A DNA stretch of 64,000 bases, from the NCBI GenBank assembly GCA_028751875.1, contig CM054154.1, positions 58,033,963-58,097,962 of the forward strand, written 5' to 3'. Within the stretch, counting starts at the first letter, position 1; each line of letters opens with the position of its first letter. A model generated the notes under the pieces. It was not told the DNA's origin. It made no database searches and saw only the letters and a list, made by a program, of their open reading frames with translations. Of the stretch, positions 45,105 to 57,243 are shown in pieces. This stretch comes from Rapana venosa (taxonomy: Eukaryota; Mollusca; Gastropoda; Neogastropoda; Muricidae). Both the position numbers and the translations under genes were made by a program.

Positions 45105-47838
45105 CAGTCAATTCCTAGGCATTCATGCATTAGATGGCTTTTTAGCTGTCTTGCACTGGTTTTTGTTTTTAATACATTTTAAGCATTTTGGGAGCTTGTT
45201 CCATATATCACTACCTAAGTATAAGAAGCTCGTTTTGTAAAGATTATTTCTTGGTCTCGGAAATGCTAGTAGATGATTATGCCTGTGATCAATGACTTTG
45301 AAACTATTGGTGGTCTTTGGAGGGGCATTTCCATTGACAACATTCTGTACAAATAGAGTTTTATTGAGAAAAGCTCTGTTTTTGAAGGTTAGAATATTTG
45401 TTTGCTTATAATCGTTGATTGTTAGGGAGCTTGATATTAATAGAGCAAGTTTAAATGCTTTTTTTATATAGTCGATGAATCAAATTTAAATTTGTTTCGT
45501 TGCAGCTGTCCTAAAGAGATGAAGCATAGTCAACTATAGGCAAAATGTGGCCGCAAAAATGAGTTTGGTAGAGTGGTTAATCAGAAAATGTTTTATTTTT
45601 GATAACTGAAGTAGCTTGTAAGCGAGACGTTTTCCTAGTGCCATCACGTGGTCAGTCCAAGTAAGATTTTTGCCAATAATTACACCCAGAATTCTGTGGG
45701 AGTCAACTTCTTCAATTACTCTTTTACCTATCAACAGAGGTTGGAATTTATCTTTCATTTTTGGTCTCTTTTGTCTTGCTAGTACATACATACACTTAGT
45801 TTTTCGCGTATTTAAGGACATATGGTTTAGCTGAGTCCAAGTAACCAATCTGTCAATATTGTGTTGAAGTTTGATTGTAAGTCTGTGGGGGTCAGAATCA
45901 CTACAATAGAGGGATGTGTCATCAGCAAACATTTCACAGCTACATTCTAGAAATTGTGGTAAGTCATTTACATAGATTGAAAATAGAAGTGGACCCAATA
46001 TTGACCCTTATGGTACTCCATGTGTAATAGGTACTAATTCTGATGTTTTTTTATTTGCAGTTACTAGCTGCTGTCTATTCGACAAAAATCTTTTCAAAAG
46101 ATTTATTATTTCTGGTGTTAGTTTATACAAGTGTAGTTTACGCAATAACAGGGAACGATTGATTACATCAAATGCTTTTTCAAAGTCAACAAGAAGACCT
46201 GTACATTTATTTTCATTGATATTCGTTCGTGTGCGAACGCATGCAGAACATCTCGCGCACACGTTAAATCCTGTTCCGCTTTTCGAAAGAGTAGGCCATT
46301 GTGTGCCAGTGGGAAAAGATGACACAATTAACAAAACTGCATACACACGGGGACTGGGTGTAGAAAAGCACATAAGTGCTTATTCCATTATGCTCGATAT
46401 AAAAAAAGTAATCTGAGCGCTTTGATTTGTTGCTTTATGAGATGCAGTGCTATATAAATTCCATACATTGTTATTATTATTATTATTACTATTATTATTA
46501 TAATATTGTATAGGAGACTGTCCGTAATGTATGTAAGAGCTGTGTGACAGGAATAGTTTTTTTACGAAAACCTGACTGATCTTCATCTTATAATTGTTAT
46601 TTACACAGTAGGAATATACAGATTTTTAGATGTTTTTTGATGGGTTTAGATAAGAGAGACAGAATTAAGATTGGTCTGTAATTTGAAGGACAAGCAGGAT
46701 CACCTGATTTGTGGACTGGTATGAGTTTTTTTCCTTTTAAATATGACAGGAAAAGTGTTTTTCTCTATGCACAAGCTATACAAATATGTCAGTGTTCCAG
46801 CTATAACTTGACCACAAAGTTTCTTTTTATTCCTCCATCTAGATTGTCTAAACCACGTGTTCTTGAACATTTTTTTGAAGAGACAGGCTTTCCAAGACGT
46901 CTGTGATTGTCATTGGCAGTAGTTTGAATGGGAATTTTATTTCTTTTGATTCGATATATTGTTCTAAGTAATGGAGATCATTTTCATTTGACTTGTCATT
47001 TGATATTACTTTGTCGGCAATGTTTGAGAAGTGGTTGTTCAATTCATCAGCTGATATATCTTTAACTGTCTGTTGACTTTTGGATATGGGTTTATTACAT
47101 AATGTATTGATGGCTTTCCATACTTGGCGAGAGTCGGTAGTTGTAATTAACAACTTTTGAATGTAATCACGTTTTGATTTGCGTTTTAGTGAAGTTACTT
47201 TGTTTCTTTGTGCTCTGAACTGCTCTTTTGAACCATGTGTTTTCAAATAGTCTCTTAGGTGTATTTCGGATTCTATGTCTTTTGTTATCCAAGGTGGTTT
47301 GATTTTTTCTTTAACTCTTTTTATAAAGGGGGCATACTTGTCATACACTGAAGTAAATGTTTTAATCCAAAATTCAGCAGCTTTATCAGGGTCTCTGATT
47401 TGATATATGTCATGTAATGGCAAGTTTGTCAAGTCTGAAAGGAAATCTTGCTAGTTAAAGTTTTTAAATTACCTTTAAAAATAGTTTTATGCCCTTCTTT
47501 ATGTATTTTGATACGGTTTTTGAACCAATAAAGCACACAGGATTATGATCACTGCATCCACATGAGGGAGCACATACTTCTGTTATGAGTTGTTTAGTAG
47601 TTGTGTAGATATGGTCTTTTAATGTTCTAGAGTTATTTGTTATCCAAGATGGTCTATCTACTAGTTCTTCTAGGCCAAACATAGTAATGTTGTGACTCCA
47701 TTTTGGTTTAGGTTTTAATAAGTCTATGTTAAAGTCCCCAAGAATAATTGTTTCATTGTTTAGAAGTATTACCTCGTCCATAGAGGAGTTGAGTTTTTCT
47801 AACCAGTCTCTGGTTTCTGGAGGATTTCTGAATATAAA
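45105..47838 (-). mobile_element. Jockey/Crack-like LINE 'L': EN-RT-C-terminal domain, interrupted by a SINE
   Basis: Minus strand. It starts inside EN at FRNPPETRDWLEKL (47835), with NETIILGDFNIDLL (47755-47715), DRPSWITNNSRTLKDHIYTT (47660-47600) and CGCSDHNPVCF (47560). The linker PPWITKDIESEIHLR is at 47305. RT: LIPVHKSGDPACPSNYRPI (46720-46670), SGFRK, [SINE 46224-46502], CTGLLVDFEKAFDVINRS (46205-46155), a GVP-SILGPLLFSIYVNDLP block (46020-45960), EMFADDTSLYCSD (45935-45900, catalytic FADD intact), and ILGVIIGKNLTWTDHV (45695). A C-terminal domain continues below 45534 to a stop at 45105-45107. No RNase H. Few stops, so moderately young. Confidence 0.88.
46224..46502 (+). mobile_element. 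SINE (SINE3) in LINE L, ATATT target duplication
   Basis: Flanked by ATATT at 46219-46223 and 46503-46507. Removing it restores the RT frame SLLYN-INENKCT. The last part, 46410-46475 (AATCTGAGCGCTTTGATTTG and TAAATTCCATACATT), is the same tail as SINE1 and the CR1/L2-like LINEs, followed by (TTA)n. The 5' half differs from SINE1; no clear pol III boxes, so it may be 5' truncated or another family. Confidence 0.7.
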
Positions 47839-48435
47839 TCCTATTCATATTGGTCAATAACATATGGCATCCCCAAGGGATCAGTTCTTGGGCCAACTTT
47901 GTTTTCCATCTATATTAATGATCTTCCATTGAATATTTCATCTCCTTGTGAACTACGACTATTCATACTAAGGATAAAAAAGCAAATGTTATATTAATAT
48001 TTTACAGAAAGATATAGATAAACTAACTTCTTGGGCTGATCTGAACCACATGGCTCTTCATCCTAAAAAATCTAAGTTCATGATAGTCACAACGAGACAA
48101 AAAAGACAAAACATACAGTCTGTGTCAAGAAGTTTGAAAATTCATGATCAGATAGTAGAGGAGGTTAATAATCATAAATTACTTGGCCTTAATGTAGACA
48201 ATAATCTTTCCTGGTCGAGCCATATTTCAATATTACCAAATAAATTATCCCCAAAGATATTTAAGCTCAATAGAATAAAGCATTTCCTTGATGAGCACAT
48301 TCAAAAGTTGTTCTTTTATGGTTACATACAACCAGATATTGATTATGCTTCCACATGTTGGGACCAGGCAAGTATTAAAACAACTTGAGAGTATTTACAA
48401 AGGCATACATAAATTCACTGTTCACTGGTCCCGTA
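47839..48435 (+). mobile_element. Jockey/Crack-like LINE 'R' RT fragment, runs into gap
   Basis: Plus strand: ITYGIPQGSVLGPTLFSIYI (from 47863), NDLPLNISSPCE, a deletion at the FADD block, then WADLNHMALHPKKSKFMIV (48032-48088), HKLLGLNVDNNLSWSSHIS (48173), LNRIKHFLDEHIQKLFFYGY (48268-48325) and IDYASTCWDQASIKT. The layout matches the thumb region of element L (LSKIKHFLINHSTKL), so both belong to one broader family. The catalytic Asp pair is lost by deletion. Confidence 0.8.
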
Positions 48436-48935
48436 NNNNNNNNNNNNNNNNNNNNNNNNNNNNNNNNNNNNNNNNNNNNNNNNNNNNNNNNNNNNNNNNN
48501 NNNNNNNNNNNNNNNNNNNNNNNNNNNNNNNNNNNNNNNNNNNNNNNNNNNNNNNNNNNNNNNNNNNNNNNNNNNNNNNNNNNNNNNNNNNNNNNNNNNN
48601 NNNNNNNNNNNNNNNNNNNNNNNNNNNNNNNNNNNNNNNNNNNNNNNNNNNNNNNNNNNNNNNNNNNNNNNNNNNNNNNNNNNNNNNNNNNNNNNNNNNN
48701 NNNNNNNNNNNNNNNNNNNNNNNNNNNNNNNNNNNNNNNNNNNNNNNNNNNNNNNNNNNNNNNNNNNNNNNNNNNNNNNNNNNNNNNNNNNNNNNNNNNN
48801 NNNNNNNNNNNNNNNNNNNNNNNNNNNNNNNNNNNNNNNNNNNNNNNNNNNNNNNNNNNNNNNNNNNNNNNNNNNNNNNNNNNNNNNNNNNNNNNNNNNN
48901 NNNNNNNNNNNNNNNNNNNNNNNNNNNNNNNNNNN
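48436..48935. other. Assembly gap, 500 N
   Basis: Exactly 500 unknown bases; probably a nominal size. Confidence 1.
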
Positions 48936-50890
48936 AAAGGGGGGAACTCTTCTACAGATGTCATGGGTGGAACACCTGCATACCTGGCATTTCCTGTAAG
49001 CCTGGGCCATGCCGAGATGTTCTCTTCACATCCCTCATGCCGAAAACAGCAGGTCTGCCACGAGGAGCACCAGTTTGCTCTCTGAGAGAGTGCTTAGTGT
49101 TGCTGGGCTCCAAGGTTTGTGCATGCGGCGGGGAAAGAACCTGTTTGAAGCTTACTGCTATGCGGGCTGTACCTTTAACACTGGGGTGAATGGGATCATT
49201 ATATAAGGCCTGACGTGGGGCACCATTTGGGGTATTGAAAACTCTGACATGGTCAATCATGTCAATCTGCAAGTAAGAGCATGCTTCATACAAATTCCTG
49301 TTTGATGGCAGAATGGAATTGTTGAGCTGATGTCTTCCACGAGCTGGAAGAATGGAACTAAAGGTAACACAGGCTCTTGGAAAGCAAGCTCTACACAGAG
49401 AGATTGCTTCCTTCCAAGTCTGTGTCGGGATGGGACCACTGGGGCAGTCATTTACCCCCACATGAACAATGACTGTGCTGACTTGGTCCTGGGGCACCGC
49501 CATATTACGGAGCCACTGAATAAGACTTATGACAGTTAAACCTCTTACACAGACTTTGAATAGAGAGTTAGGTTGTGCTTCCAAACCTCTGGAATTTATA
49601 TACTTAATAACAGAGTCACCAATAAGAACAGAGGAAGCTTTGGTAGGAATTTTTATATTCTTCAAGACCTGCTCAGGGTTTTCTTTCATTTCTGTATGAG
49701 GCTGCTTAGTTTCTAAAGTAGTTTGCCTTAGTGCTTTTGAGGCAACAGACTCCCTATTAGAGAAGCTAAAAGCTTGCTTCTTAGGCTCTTGATCCTGTCT
49801 GAGAGTTGAAAGTATCTCTTAACGGTTTTCAAGAGGGACATTTACCATCTCTACTCTGTGCCTGCATTTTGAACTGGGGAGTTTTCATGTGTGGCCTCCT
49901 CAGCAACGTCATGAACAACAGACATAGAGTGGTCACTACTGTCAGCCTTTACTGCCATGAGGACAACTGACTGAGGCTGTAAAGAACCCCCACAGAGTTG
50001 TTCCTCTGTGTCTTTGTCACACATGGTTTGATCACTAACTTTTTTAACTGGCATGTCATACTGTGTGCTTTCATTTTTACTTGAGGGAGTTTTTTTTGTA
50101 ACTTTAGTTGCTTTAATGGGGACTAAACTGTCCCTAGAGTTTATTTTAGAGAGTGGTTTTCTTTTATGAGACTGTTCATTGTAGCAAATCATTTTGACAT
50201 GCTAGTTTGTAAACTATCCATGGCAGTCAAACGTGACTGGACCTTGAGGTCAATGTAATGCTTGAGCTCATGTTTGATGGAGCATTTGCAGTCCTCCAGT
50301 CTGGAGGAAAACTCCACCTCTTGGTCAGTAAGTTTTGTAAGCATCATGTCGAGAGTGGTTTCAATGGACTGCAGTTTTTCATTACAGTTTTGTTGGCATG
50401 TTGTGAGGGACACAGTGTCCCTCTTTGATAACGTTTTGTGTGCTTCACCAGTTTAGGTGTCAGTTTTGTGTGGTGTACACACACCAGCATCAGACACTGC
50501 ACTCAGTGTCACAGTGAGCTCAAGATCTTTGCTATATTCGTGATCATGATCTTGTTTGTCTGTGGGGATAGCTAGGCTCACTTCAGTTTTGTTTGGACAG
50601 GGGAATACCAGTGAAGTGTCTATCATGTCCAGAAGGACATTGTCACAGAGATATTCTTCTGCTGTAGTGGAAGGTGAAGGGGAAGAGGCAGAGATAACTG
50701 CCATGCGATCAGTTGAGGGTGCAGCCAATGGTACACTGCTACCCTCATCAGTCAGAAAAGTAAGAGGAAGTGAGAGTAAAGTGTGTTGAAGTGTGTAGGA
50801 ATCACAATTTTCACAGAGCATCCTAACAACATCTTTTAACACTTCGCATTCATATTTGTCCCATTTTGCACAGTCTATTCTCTGAAGTCA
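48936..50890 (-). mobile_element. ORF1 'O' with complete SGNH domain and zinc-binding-like termini
   Basis: Minus strand, three open segments separated by stops or shifts. The N-terminus has Cys pairs (IDCAKWDKYECEV, MLCENCDSYTLQH near 50875-50790). The middle has a helical region, EKLQSIETTLDMMLTKLTDQ (50380). The last frame (49689-48961) holds a full SGNH set: GDS at residues 24-26 (Ser26), Gly50, GVND at 78-81 (Asn80), and DPIHPS with Asp165 and His168. Near the end, in another frame, KCQVCRCSTHDICRRVP (48990-48940) is a Cys/His cluster that runs into the gap. The length and modular order suit a LINE ORF1; a host gene is less likely given the stops. No ORF2 is visible. Confidence 0.68.
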
Positions 50891-50904
50891 GGTCAGTCAG
50901 AGAA

Positions 50905-53900
50905 GTTCTCTGTTACTGCTACTGGTATCCATGTAGCCCAGTACAACCTGTCGCATGTGGGGGAGGAAACCCCAATAGAAAAAACCCAAAACATATGGAG
51001 ACTTGGAGAGGAGATTGGCGCCACCAAGGAATATCCTAAGCCCACAGAAAAAACATGAAAGACAAATGCAAAGCCGAAATGATACCGGATCGGTCGAGGC
51101 CCGGGTTACCAACGACCGCGCTTTCCATTGATCAACACCAGGGTGGAAGTGACAAGTCAGCTACTGGAGTTAAAACATTACTTAAGCTCCCTAGAGAACA
51201 AATCACCTTTGGTACATGGAACGTCCGTACACTCTACCAGTGCGGAAAAATCAAAGAACTAAAGTATGAGCTTAGCCGATATAAATGGGACATTATTGGA
51301 CTAGGAGAAGTGAGATGGACAGGATTTGGTGAGACATTGACTGAAGAAGGCAACAAGATCTGGTACAGTGGCCAAGAGAATCATCACCAACATGGAGTGG
51401 CATTTATTGTCAGAAAGGAAGTAGTGGGGTGCATTATCAGCTGTACACCGGCTTCCAGCAGGATTATCAGCATCCGGGTGTCGGCCAAGCCCAAGAACAT
51501 CACCATCATACAAATCTATGCACCATCATCTGACCATACAGATGAAGAAGTAGAAGAATTTTATGAAGATCTTGAAGTGACCATTAAGAAAATACCCAAG
51601 AAGGACATCATCATCATCCAAGGGGATTTTAACGCCAAAGTAGGTCCTGACTCTTACAACCAATGGGCCGGAACAGTTGGTCAGTTTGGAACTGGGGAGA
51701 CCAACGACAGGGGACTACGTCTGCTGGAGTTTGCCTGCACACACAGACTTACCATTGCCAATACCCTCTATCCCCACAAGCAGTCAAGGAGGACAACCTG
51801 GCATGTGCCAAACGGCAAGATCCATAACCAAATAGATTTCATCTTAACACCACGGCGCTTCAAATCCAGCATCAACAGAGCCAGAACAAGAACCTACCCT
51901 GGAGCTGACATAGGCAGCGACCACGACCTTGTGCTGCTGGTATTCAAAATGAAGCTGAAGAAAAACAAACAGCCTGCAAACCCAGTATCAAATTTGACGT
52001 GGACAAACTGAAAGATCCAGATGTCGAGATCTTCCAAGCTAAGCTTGGCGGACGTTTTGCGGCATTAACCCTCCTGGACAATGACATCAATGACCTCACC
52101 AACAACTTCAATGAGGCAGTCCGAGAAACAGCAGAGGAGGTACTCGGTCGTCAGAGGAATAAACACCAGCCAGGACTACCCAATGACATCTTGGACCTCT
52201 GCGATACAAGAAGAGCACTGAAACCAACCAGGTCTTCCAACCCTAAAGAATACCGGGAGGCCAACAATCTCGTGAAGAAGTCAATGTTAAAGGCCAGAGA
52301 GAAGTGGATCGTGATCAATGTGATGAGATCGAAAAAAACATGAAAGTGGGCAACAGTAAAAAGGCATACGACACCCTGAAGAACTCACAAACCACTTCAA
52401 ACCAAATCATCAGTCATTGAAGACAGCTCCGGAAACCTCCTCACAGAAAGCTCAGCTGCATTGAACAGTGGTCTGAATATTGTCAAGAATGTACAACTAC
52501 CCAATACAACCTGACAAGAGCATAATAGAAGAGAAAGCAGCAACATCAAGAGCACCTCGCCATTACCTATACTGAGGAAGAAGTGGAAGAAGCCATCCGC
52601 AGCTTACCAGTAGGAAAGTCCCCAGGAGCAGACAATATACCAGCAGAGCTGCTCAAGCATGGTGGCGAAACAGTCATCACATATGTTACAGCTATCTGTC
52701 AGAAGATTTTGGGAGACAAGCAGTGCCAACAGAATGGACACAATCATTCATCATACCCCTGCCAAGAAGGGGAATATACGCCAATGCCAAAACTATAGAA
52801 CAATCAGCCTCATCAGCCACGCCAGCAAGATCATGCTCAAAGTTATTTTGAATCGACTCAAGAAGGAGGCAGAAGAACACCTTGCAGAGGAACAACTGGG
52901 TTCAGGGCAGGCAGGAGCACAATCGAACAGATTTTTAACTGCCACATCATGATGGAAAAACATCTTCAACATCAGAGAGACCTGTTCCACAACTTCATCG
53001 ACTTCAAGAAGGCTTTTGACAGAGTATGGCACGAAGGCCTGTGGCAGGTCCTCAGAATGTTTGGCATTGAAGAAGGACTAGTGCAAACCATTCAAGCACT
53101 ATACAACACTGCAAGCAGTGCAGTCCTTCTGAACAATCAGGTCAGAGACTACTTCAAAACCACAGTTGGGGTCCGACAAGGATGCCTGTTATCTCCAGTC
53201 CTGTTCAATCTGTTCTTGGAAAACATCATGAGAGAGACCCTCCATGACTTCCACCTACCATCTCCATTGGCGGCAGACCCCTCAACAACTTACGGTTTGC
53301 CGATGACATTGACCTCATGGGCGGAAGTAACACAGAGCTGCAAGATCTTACGACCAGACTTGAGAACAGAGCTGGAGCATATGGGATGGAGGTGAGCTCG
53401 GAGAAAAGTAAAGTACTTGTGAACAGCACGAGCAATGCCACCGCTAAAATTTACATGAACGGCCAACAACTGGAGGAGGTAGACGCTTTTAAATACCTCG
53501 GCGCTACACTCACAAAGGACGGGCGATCGACGACAGAAATCAAAGTCAGAATAGCCATGGCAACATCTTCCATGACAAAACTCACCACCATATGGAAAAG
53601 TAAAGAGATCAGTTTCCCAATCAAACTAAAGCTCTACAAAGCCCTAATTCAGACGATCCTGCTGTACGGAAGTGAAACCTGGACATTGACTGCTGAAACA
53701 GCAAAGCGAATCCAGTCATTTGAAACAAAATGCCATAGAAAACTGCTGGGCATATCCTGGAGAGAACGAAAGACCAATGAATTTGTCAAGAGTCAAATAA
53801 CACGGCTGGCAGATCCACAGGAACCCCTTCTCACCATCGTCAAGAAGAAAAAGCTGACATGGTTCGGCCACGTCACCCGCCACAACACTCTGCCAAAAAC

Positions 53901-54120
53901 AGTACTGCAGGGAACACTCGAAGGTGGCAGAAAGAGGGGAAGACAGAACAAGTCATGGATGGACAACATCAAAAAATGGACCAGGATGAATGACTCGGCA
54001 CTACTGTGCAGAGCCGAGGACCGAGATGGATGGAGGAGGCTTACCACGGCATCGTCTTTCGTGTCTCCCCCACGACCGCCAAGGTCACGGGTCTGATGAT
54101 AATGATGATGATGATGATGC
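50905..54120 (+). mobile_element. RTE-like LINE copy B, near full length (about 3.2 kb)
   Basis: Best RTE copy. EN is open from 51055: TFGTWNVRTLYQCG (51208), WDIIGLGEVRWTGFGE, QIYAPSSDH (51510), IIQGDFNAKVGPDS (51614-51655), NQIDFILTPRR (51830) and GADIGSDHDLVLL (51901-51939). A frame shift at about 51985 and others near 52340, 52440, 52720 and 53260 follow. RT: GKSPGADNIPAELL (52614), SLISHASKIMLKVILNRL, DFKKAFDRVWHEGL (53002-53040), VGVRQGCLLSPVLFNLFLE (53167), LRFADDIDLMGG (53295, intact in its own frame). C-terminal: LLYGSETWTLTAE (53660), LTWFGHVTRHNTLPKTVLQG and GRKRGRQNKSWMDNI. The 3' tail is (TGA/TGATGA)n at 54094-54119. The 5' limit is approximate. Confidence 0.92.
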
Positions 54121-54137
54121 AGACAAAATTCCTAAGT

Positions 54138-54943
54138 TTAGCTATAAATAAGCTGATTGTGGGCCAATTTTTTTAAGCTTTCTTGCACCCTGCATATTAC
54201 TTCTGGCTTGGATCCCTGGTCTGATACAATGGCTCCCAGGTACTTAAAGCTTTGAACTGTTTCCAGCTTCTGGTAATTAACCCTGATATCAGTGCTAATG
54301 CCGTTGGTGTTATTAGTCATCAGTTTGGTCTTCTCTGCACTGATTTCCATGCCGTATGTTTTGGAGGCCTTATTCGGGTGTTCTGTTAGGCTGGCAAGCT
54401 CTTTTTCTGATCCTGCTATTCCATCAATGTCATCTGCGAAGCGGAGGTTTGTGATCGTTCTGCCACCAATGCTGACTGATCCTTCATGATGTTCCAGTGC
54501 ATCAGCCATGATTCTCTCAAGGAATATGTTGAAAAGAGTGGGTGAGAGTAGACAGCCCTGCCTTACTCCAACTGTTGTTCGAAACCATTCTCCAATGTTG
54601 TTGTTGTAGTACACTGCACTGGTGGCCTCGCTGTACAGCTGTTTGATGACTCTGATCAGGTTTGCATTGATGCTGTACAAATTCATGGTTGCCCACAAAG
54701 CTGCATGCCACACCCTGTCAAATGCCTTCTTAAAATCGATAAATACATGGTAAAGGTCTTGTTGATTTTGAAGGTACCGCTCACATAGTATTCTGAGGTT
54801 GAATATCTGTTCTGTTGTGCTGCGCCCTGCTCTGAAACCTGCTTGTTCCTCAGCAATGATGGTCTCTGCTTGTGGCTTCAGTCTCTTCAATATTATCTGC
54901 AGCATGACCTTGCTTGGGTGGCATATGAGGCTGATTGTGCGGT
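54138..54943 (-). mobile_element. RTE-like LINE copy F/G: inverted 5' segment
   Basis: Minus-strand open frame of 255 residues: TISLICHPSKVMLQIILKRL (from 54940), AEEQAGFRAGRSTTEQIFNL, FKKAFDRVWHAALW (54740), VGVRQGCLLSPTLFNIFLE (54570), LRFADDIDGIAGSE (54450-54410, FADD intact), YGMEISAEKTKLMTN, and SFKYLGAIVSDQGSKPEVI (54260-54205). It ends exactly where the plus-strand segment 54944-55490 takes up the protein. It belongs to an RTE subfamily distinct from copies B and E. Confidence 0.9.
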
Positions 54944-55515
54944 ACTTATGACAATAACAGCACTGTCAAAACTAAACACCATCTGGAGAGATAAAAATAT
55001 CTCACTTATCTCCAAGATCAGACTAATGCGCTCCCTTGTCATATCCATATTTCTGTATGCCTGTGAATCATGGACCCTGACTGCAGATTTGGAGAGAAGA
55101 GTACAGGCGGTGTAGATGAGATGCTTTCGGAGACTCCTTGGCATCTCTTACAAAGACCACATAAGCAACGAAAGCGTGCATAACAGAATCAAGCAAACCA
55201 TTGGACCCTATGAGAACCTTCTAACGATCATGAAAAAGCGTAAACTTAAATGGTATGGGCATGTCACAAGATCCAAAGGACTTGCAAAGACAATTTTACA
55301 AGGCACTGTCCGAGGAGGAAGAAGAAGAGGCAGACCAAGGAAGAGCTGGGAGGATAACATCAGTGAATGGACAGGCCTAGAACTCAACAAAACCCCGAGA
55401 AAGGCAGAACAGAGAGAGGAATGGAGGGAACTGGTTGTTGAGTCTTTGAGGGTGCCCCCACGGTCGTCAGACTACGGGACAGATAGATAGATAGATATAT
55501 TATTATTATTTACCA
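54944..55515 (+). mobile_element. RTE-like LINE copy F/G: sense 3' segment with (GATA)n tail
   Basis: Plus strand: ITALSKLNTIWRDKNISLIS (54951-55010), SLVISIFLYACESWTLTADL (55033-55092), one stop, MRCFRRLLGISYKDHISN (55116), LKWYGHVTRSKGLAKTILQG and GRPRKSWEDNISEWTGLELN, to a stop at 55488-55490. The tail is (GATA)3 then (TAT/ATT)n to about 55515. It starts at the protein position where the inverted segment 54138-54943 stops. Confidence 0.9.
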
Positions 55516-56086
55516 CCGCCGCTACAACTACTACCAATACCACTACCACCACTAACATCAAAACTACCACCTCTGCAACCAATATTGATTATGCTTATGA
55601 TAACAACAGCCACTATCAATGTACCTACATAATCAATATTGTACTAGAGGAGATCGACATAGGGAGGGAAGAAAGGAAGCGAAACTTCCTTCTTTCGTCC
55701 TGGCGAAAAGAAAACCTTCAGCTCCACGAAACCTGAGTCTCAATGGGATGCATTCTAATATTTATTTGTCCACTTACTCTCCATCCAGATCTCTGTCAGT
55801 CTTACTGATGAGAAAGGCTTCTCTCTCTCTCTCTCTCTCTCTCTCCCCTTCGTCTACGTCCACCCTCTCTCTCCCCTTCCTCTCTCTCTCTCTCGCACAC
55901 ACACTTACATAAGTTATATCGTGAAAACACGTGTTTCCTCTTAATAAGTGCATACAGGCGTGGGGTGGTGGTTGGGAAGATATGAGCAAAGTTTACAACT
56001 GCAGCAAACGTAAATACTTACACATCAGTAGACATAACTATGCAGTAATATCCACCCTTCCTGCGCAAAGACACGCACGCACAAAT

Positions 56087-56144
<58 letters not shown>

Positions 56145-56184
56145 CCTCTCTCTCAAGTCAGAGTAAACTCAGGTTTCAGGTCTC
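55516..56184. repeat. No gene; (CT)n and (CA)n microsatellites
   Basis: Trinucleotide-like ACC/ACT-rich 55516-55580, CT runs 55817-55897 and (CA)n 56091-56142. The rest is unassigned. Confidence 0.75.
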
Positions 56185-57243
56185 TTCATTTTATTACACG
56201 ATCTACCAAGAAAGTTATCAAATGATGTTTTAGTGCAATATGCAGACGACATAAAATGCATGCATGTGGATGAATGTTAACACGAAGCTAAACACATCAA
56301 AACAGGCTATACATTACATCAGAAAAAAATACCGAACACAACTTGACAACATAAAAGAACATATTTTTGAGAATGGACTTTCTTTTTCTAAAGAAAAACA
56401 CACCTAGTACTTTTTAACAATGGTAGCAATCCAGATGAGCTACAGATGTCCAGGATTGGCAGTCAGATTATCCAATATCAAAACAAAATGAAACTCTTGG
56501 GTGTCATTCTTACCTCTAAGCTAGCTGAGAGTGCTCATATAAAATATACCTTAACTAAAGCAAGAAAATGTTTGAATTCACTTTAAATGGTATATAAGCA
56601 GTTTGGGTCACACAGCACTTCAATTTGAAATATTTATCAACATCCCTTATTCGTTCCAAACTGTCCTATAGGCAAGAGGTCCTTTTCAATGCACCCAAGT
56701 ACCTACTCAAAAAGTTACAAAGTATGGACTGTAAGGCATACAGGCTTGCCCTCGGAGTACCTTTTCATGCACTGGCTCTTGGAACTTACAATGAAATTTG
56801 AGAATTGCCCCTAGATGAATACCAACAATTGGCATGTGCAAAATATGTACTCGGAAGCAAAACCACAATTTTTTTTACTTCAGACAAAGTAAAAATAAAA
56901 TAAAAAATAAATTTTCCTAAAAGAGCAAAACAAATATCTTCTGTAAAGCCAATTGGTACGTATGTTTCAGACCTTTTTGAAAAGTCTGGAATCAATCAAC
57001 ATACCATGGACACACAAACTAAAGTTCTACCTTATCCTTCATGGGAATTGAACAAAGCAAATTTTGACATAGAATACATTAATATGGCAAAGAGTGAAAA
57101 TCAAAATATCATGATCTCTAAAGTTCGATCTCATATTCATCATAAATATTCTCATCATTTAAAAGTATTTACAGATGGTTCACATCTAGATGATCAAGAA
57201 ACAGGTTCAACTTTTGTAATACCATCGCTTAAAATAGAAAAAT
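56185..57243 (+). mobile_element. SGNH-RNaseH LINE copy 5: RT palm to RNase H start
   Basis: Plus strand: FILLHDLPRKLSND (about 56185-56230), VLVQYADDIKCMH (56234, Asp pair intact), LVLFNNGSNPDELQMS (56405-56455, compare VVLFNNGADPP in copy 1), MKLLGVILTSKLAESAHIKY (56489), and a broken connection domain. An open frame from 57006 carries LPYPSWELNKANFDI and HLKVFTDGSHLDDQETG (57158-57210; RNase H FTDGS). It is interrupted at 57243 by CR1/L2 copy K. Confidence 0.85.

Noticed and set aside
45105..48435. Twin-priming origin for elements L (-) and R (+), which abut head to head at 47838
   Set aside because: L keeps its own 3' end and RT, and R carries the same RT and thumb region again, so the pieces overlap instead of complementing each other.
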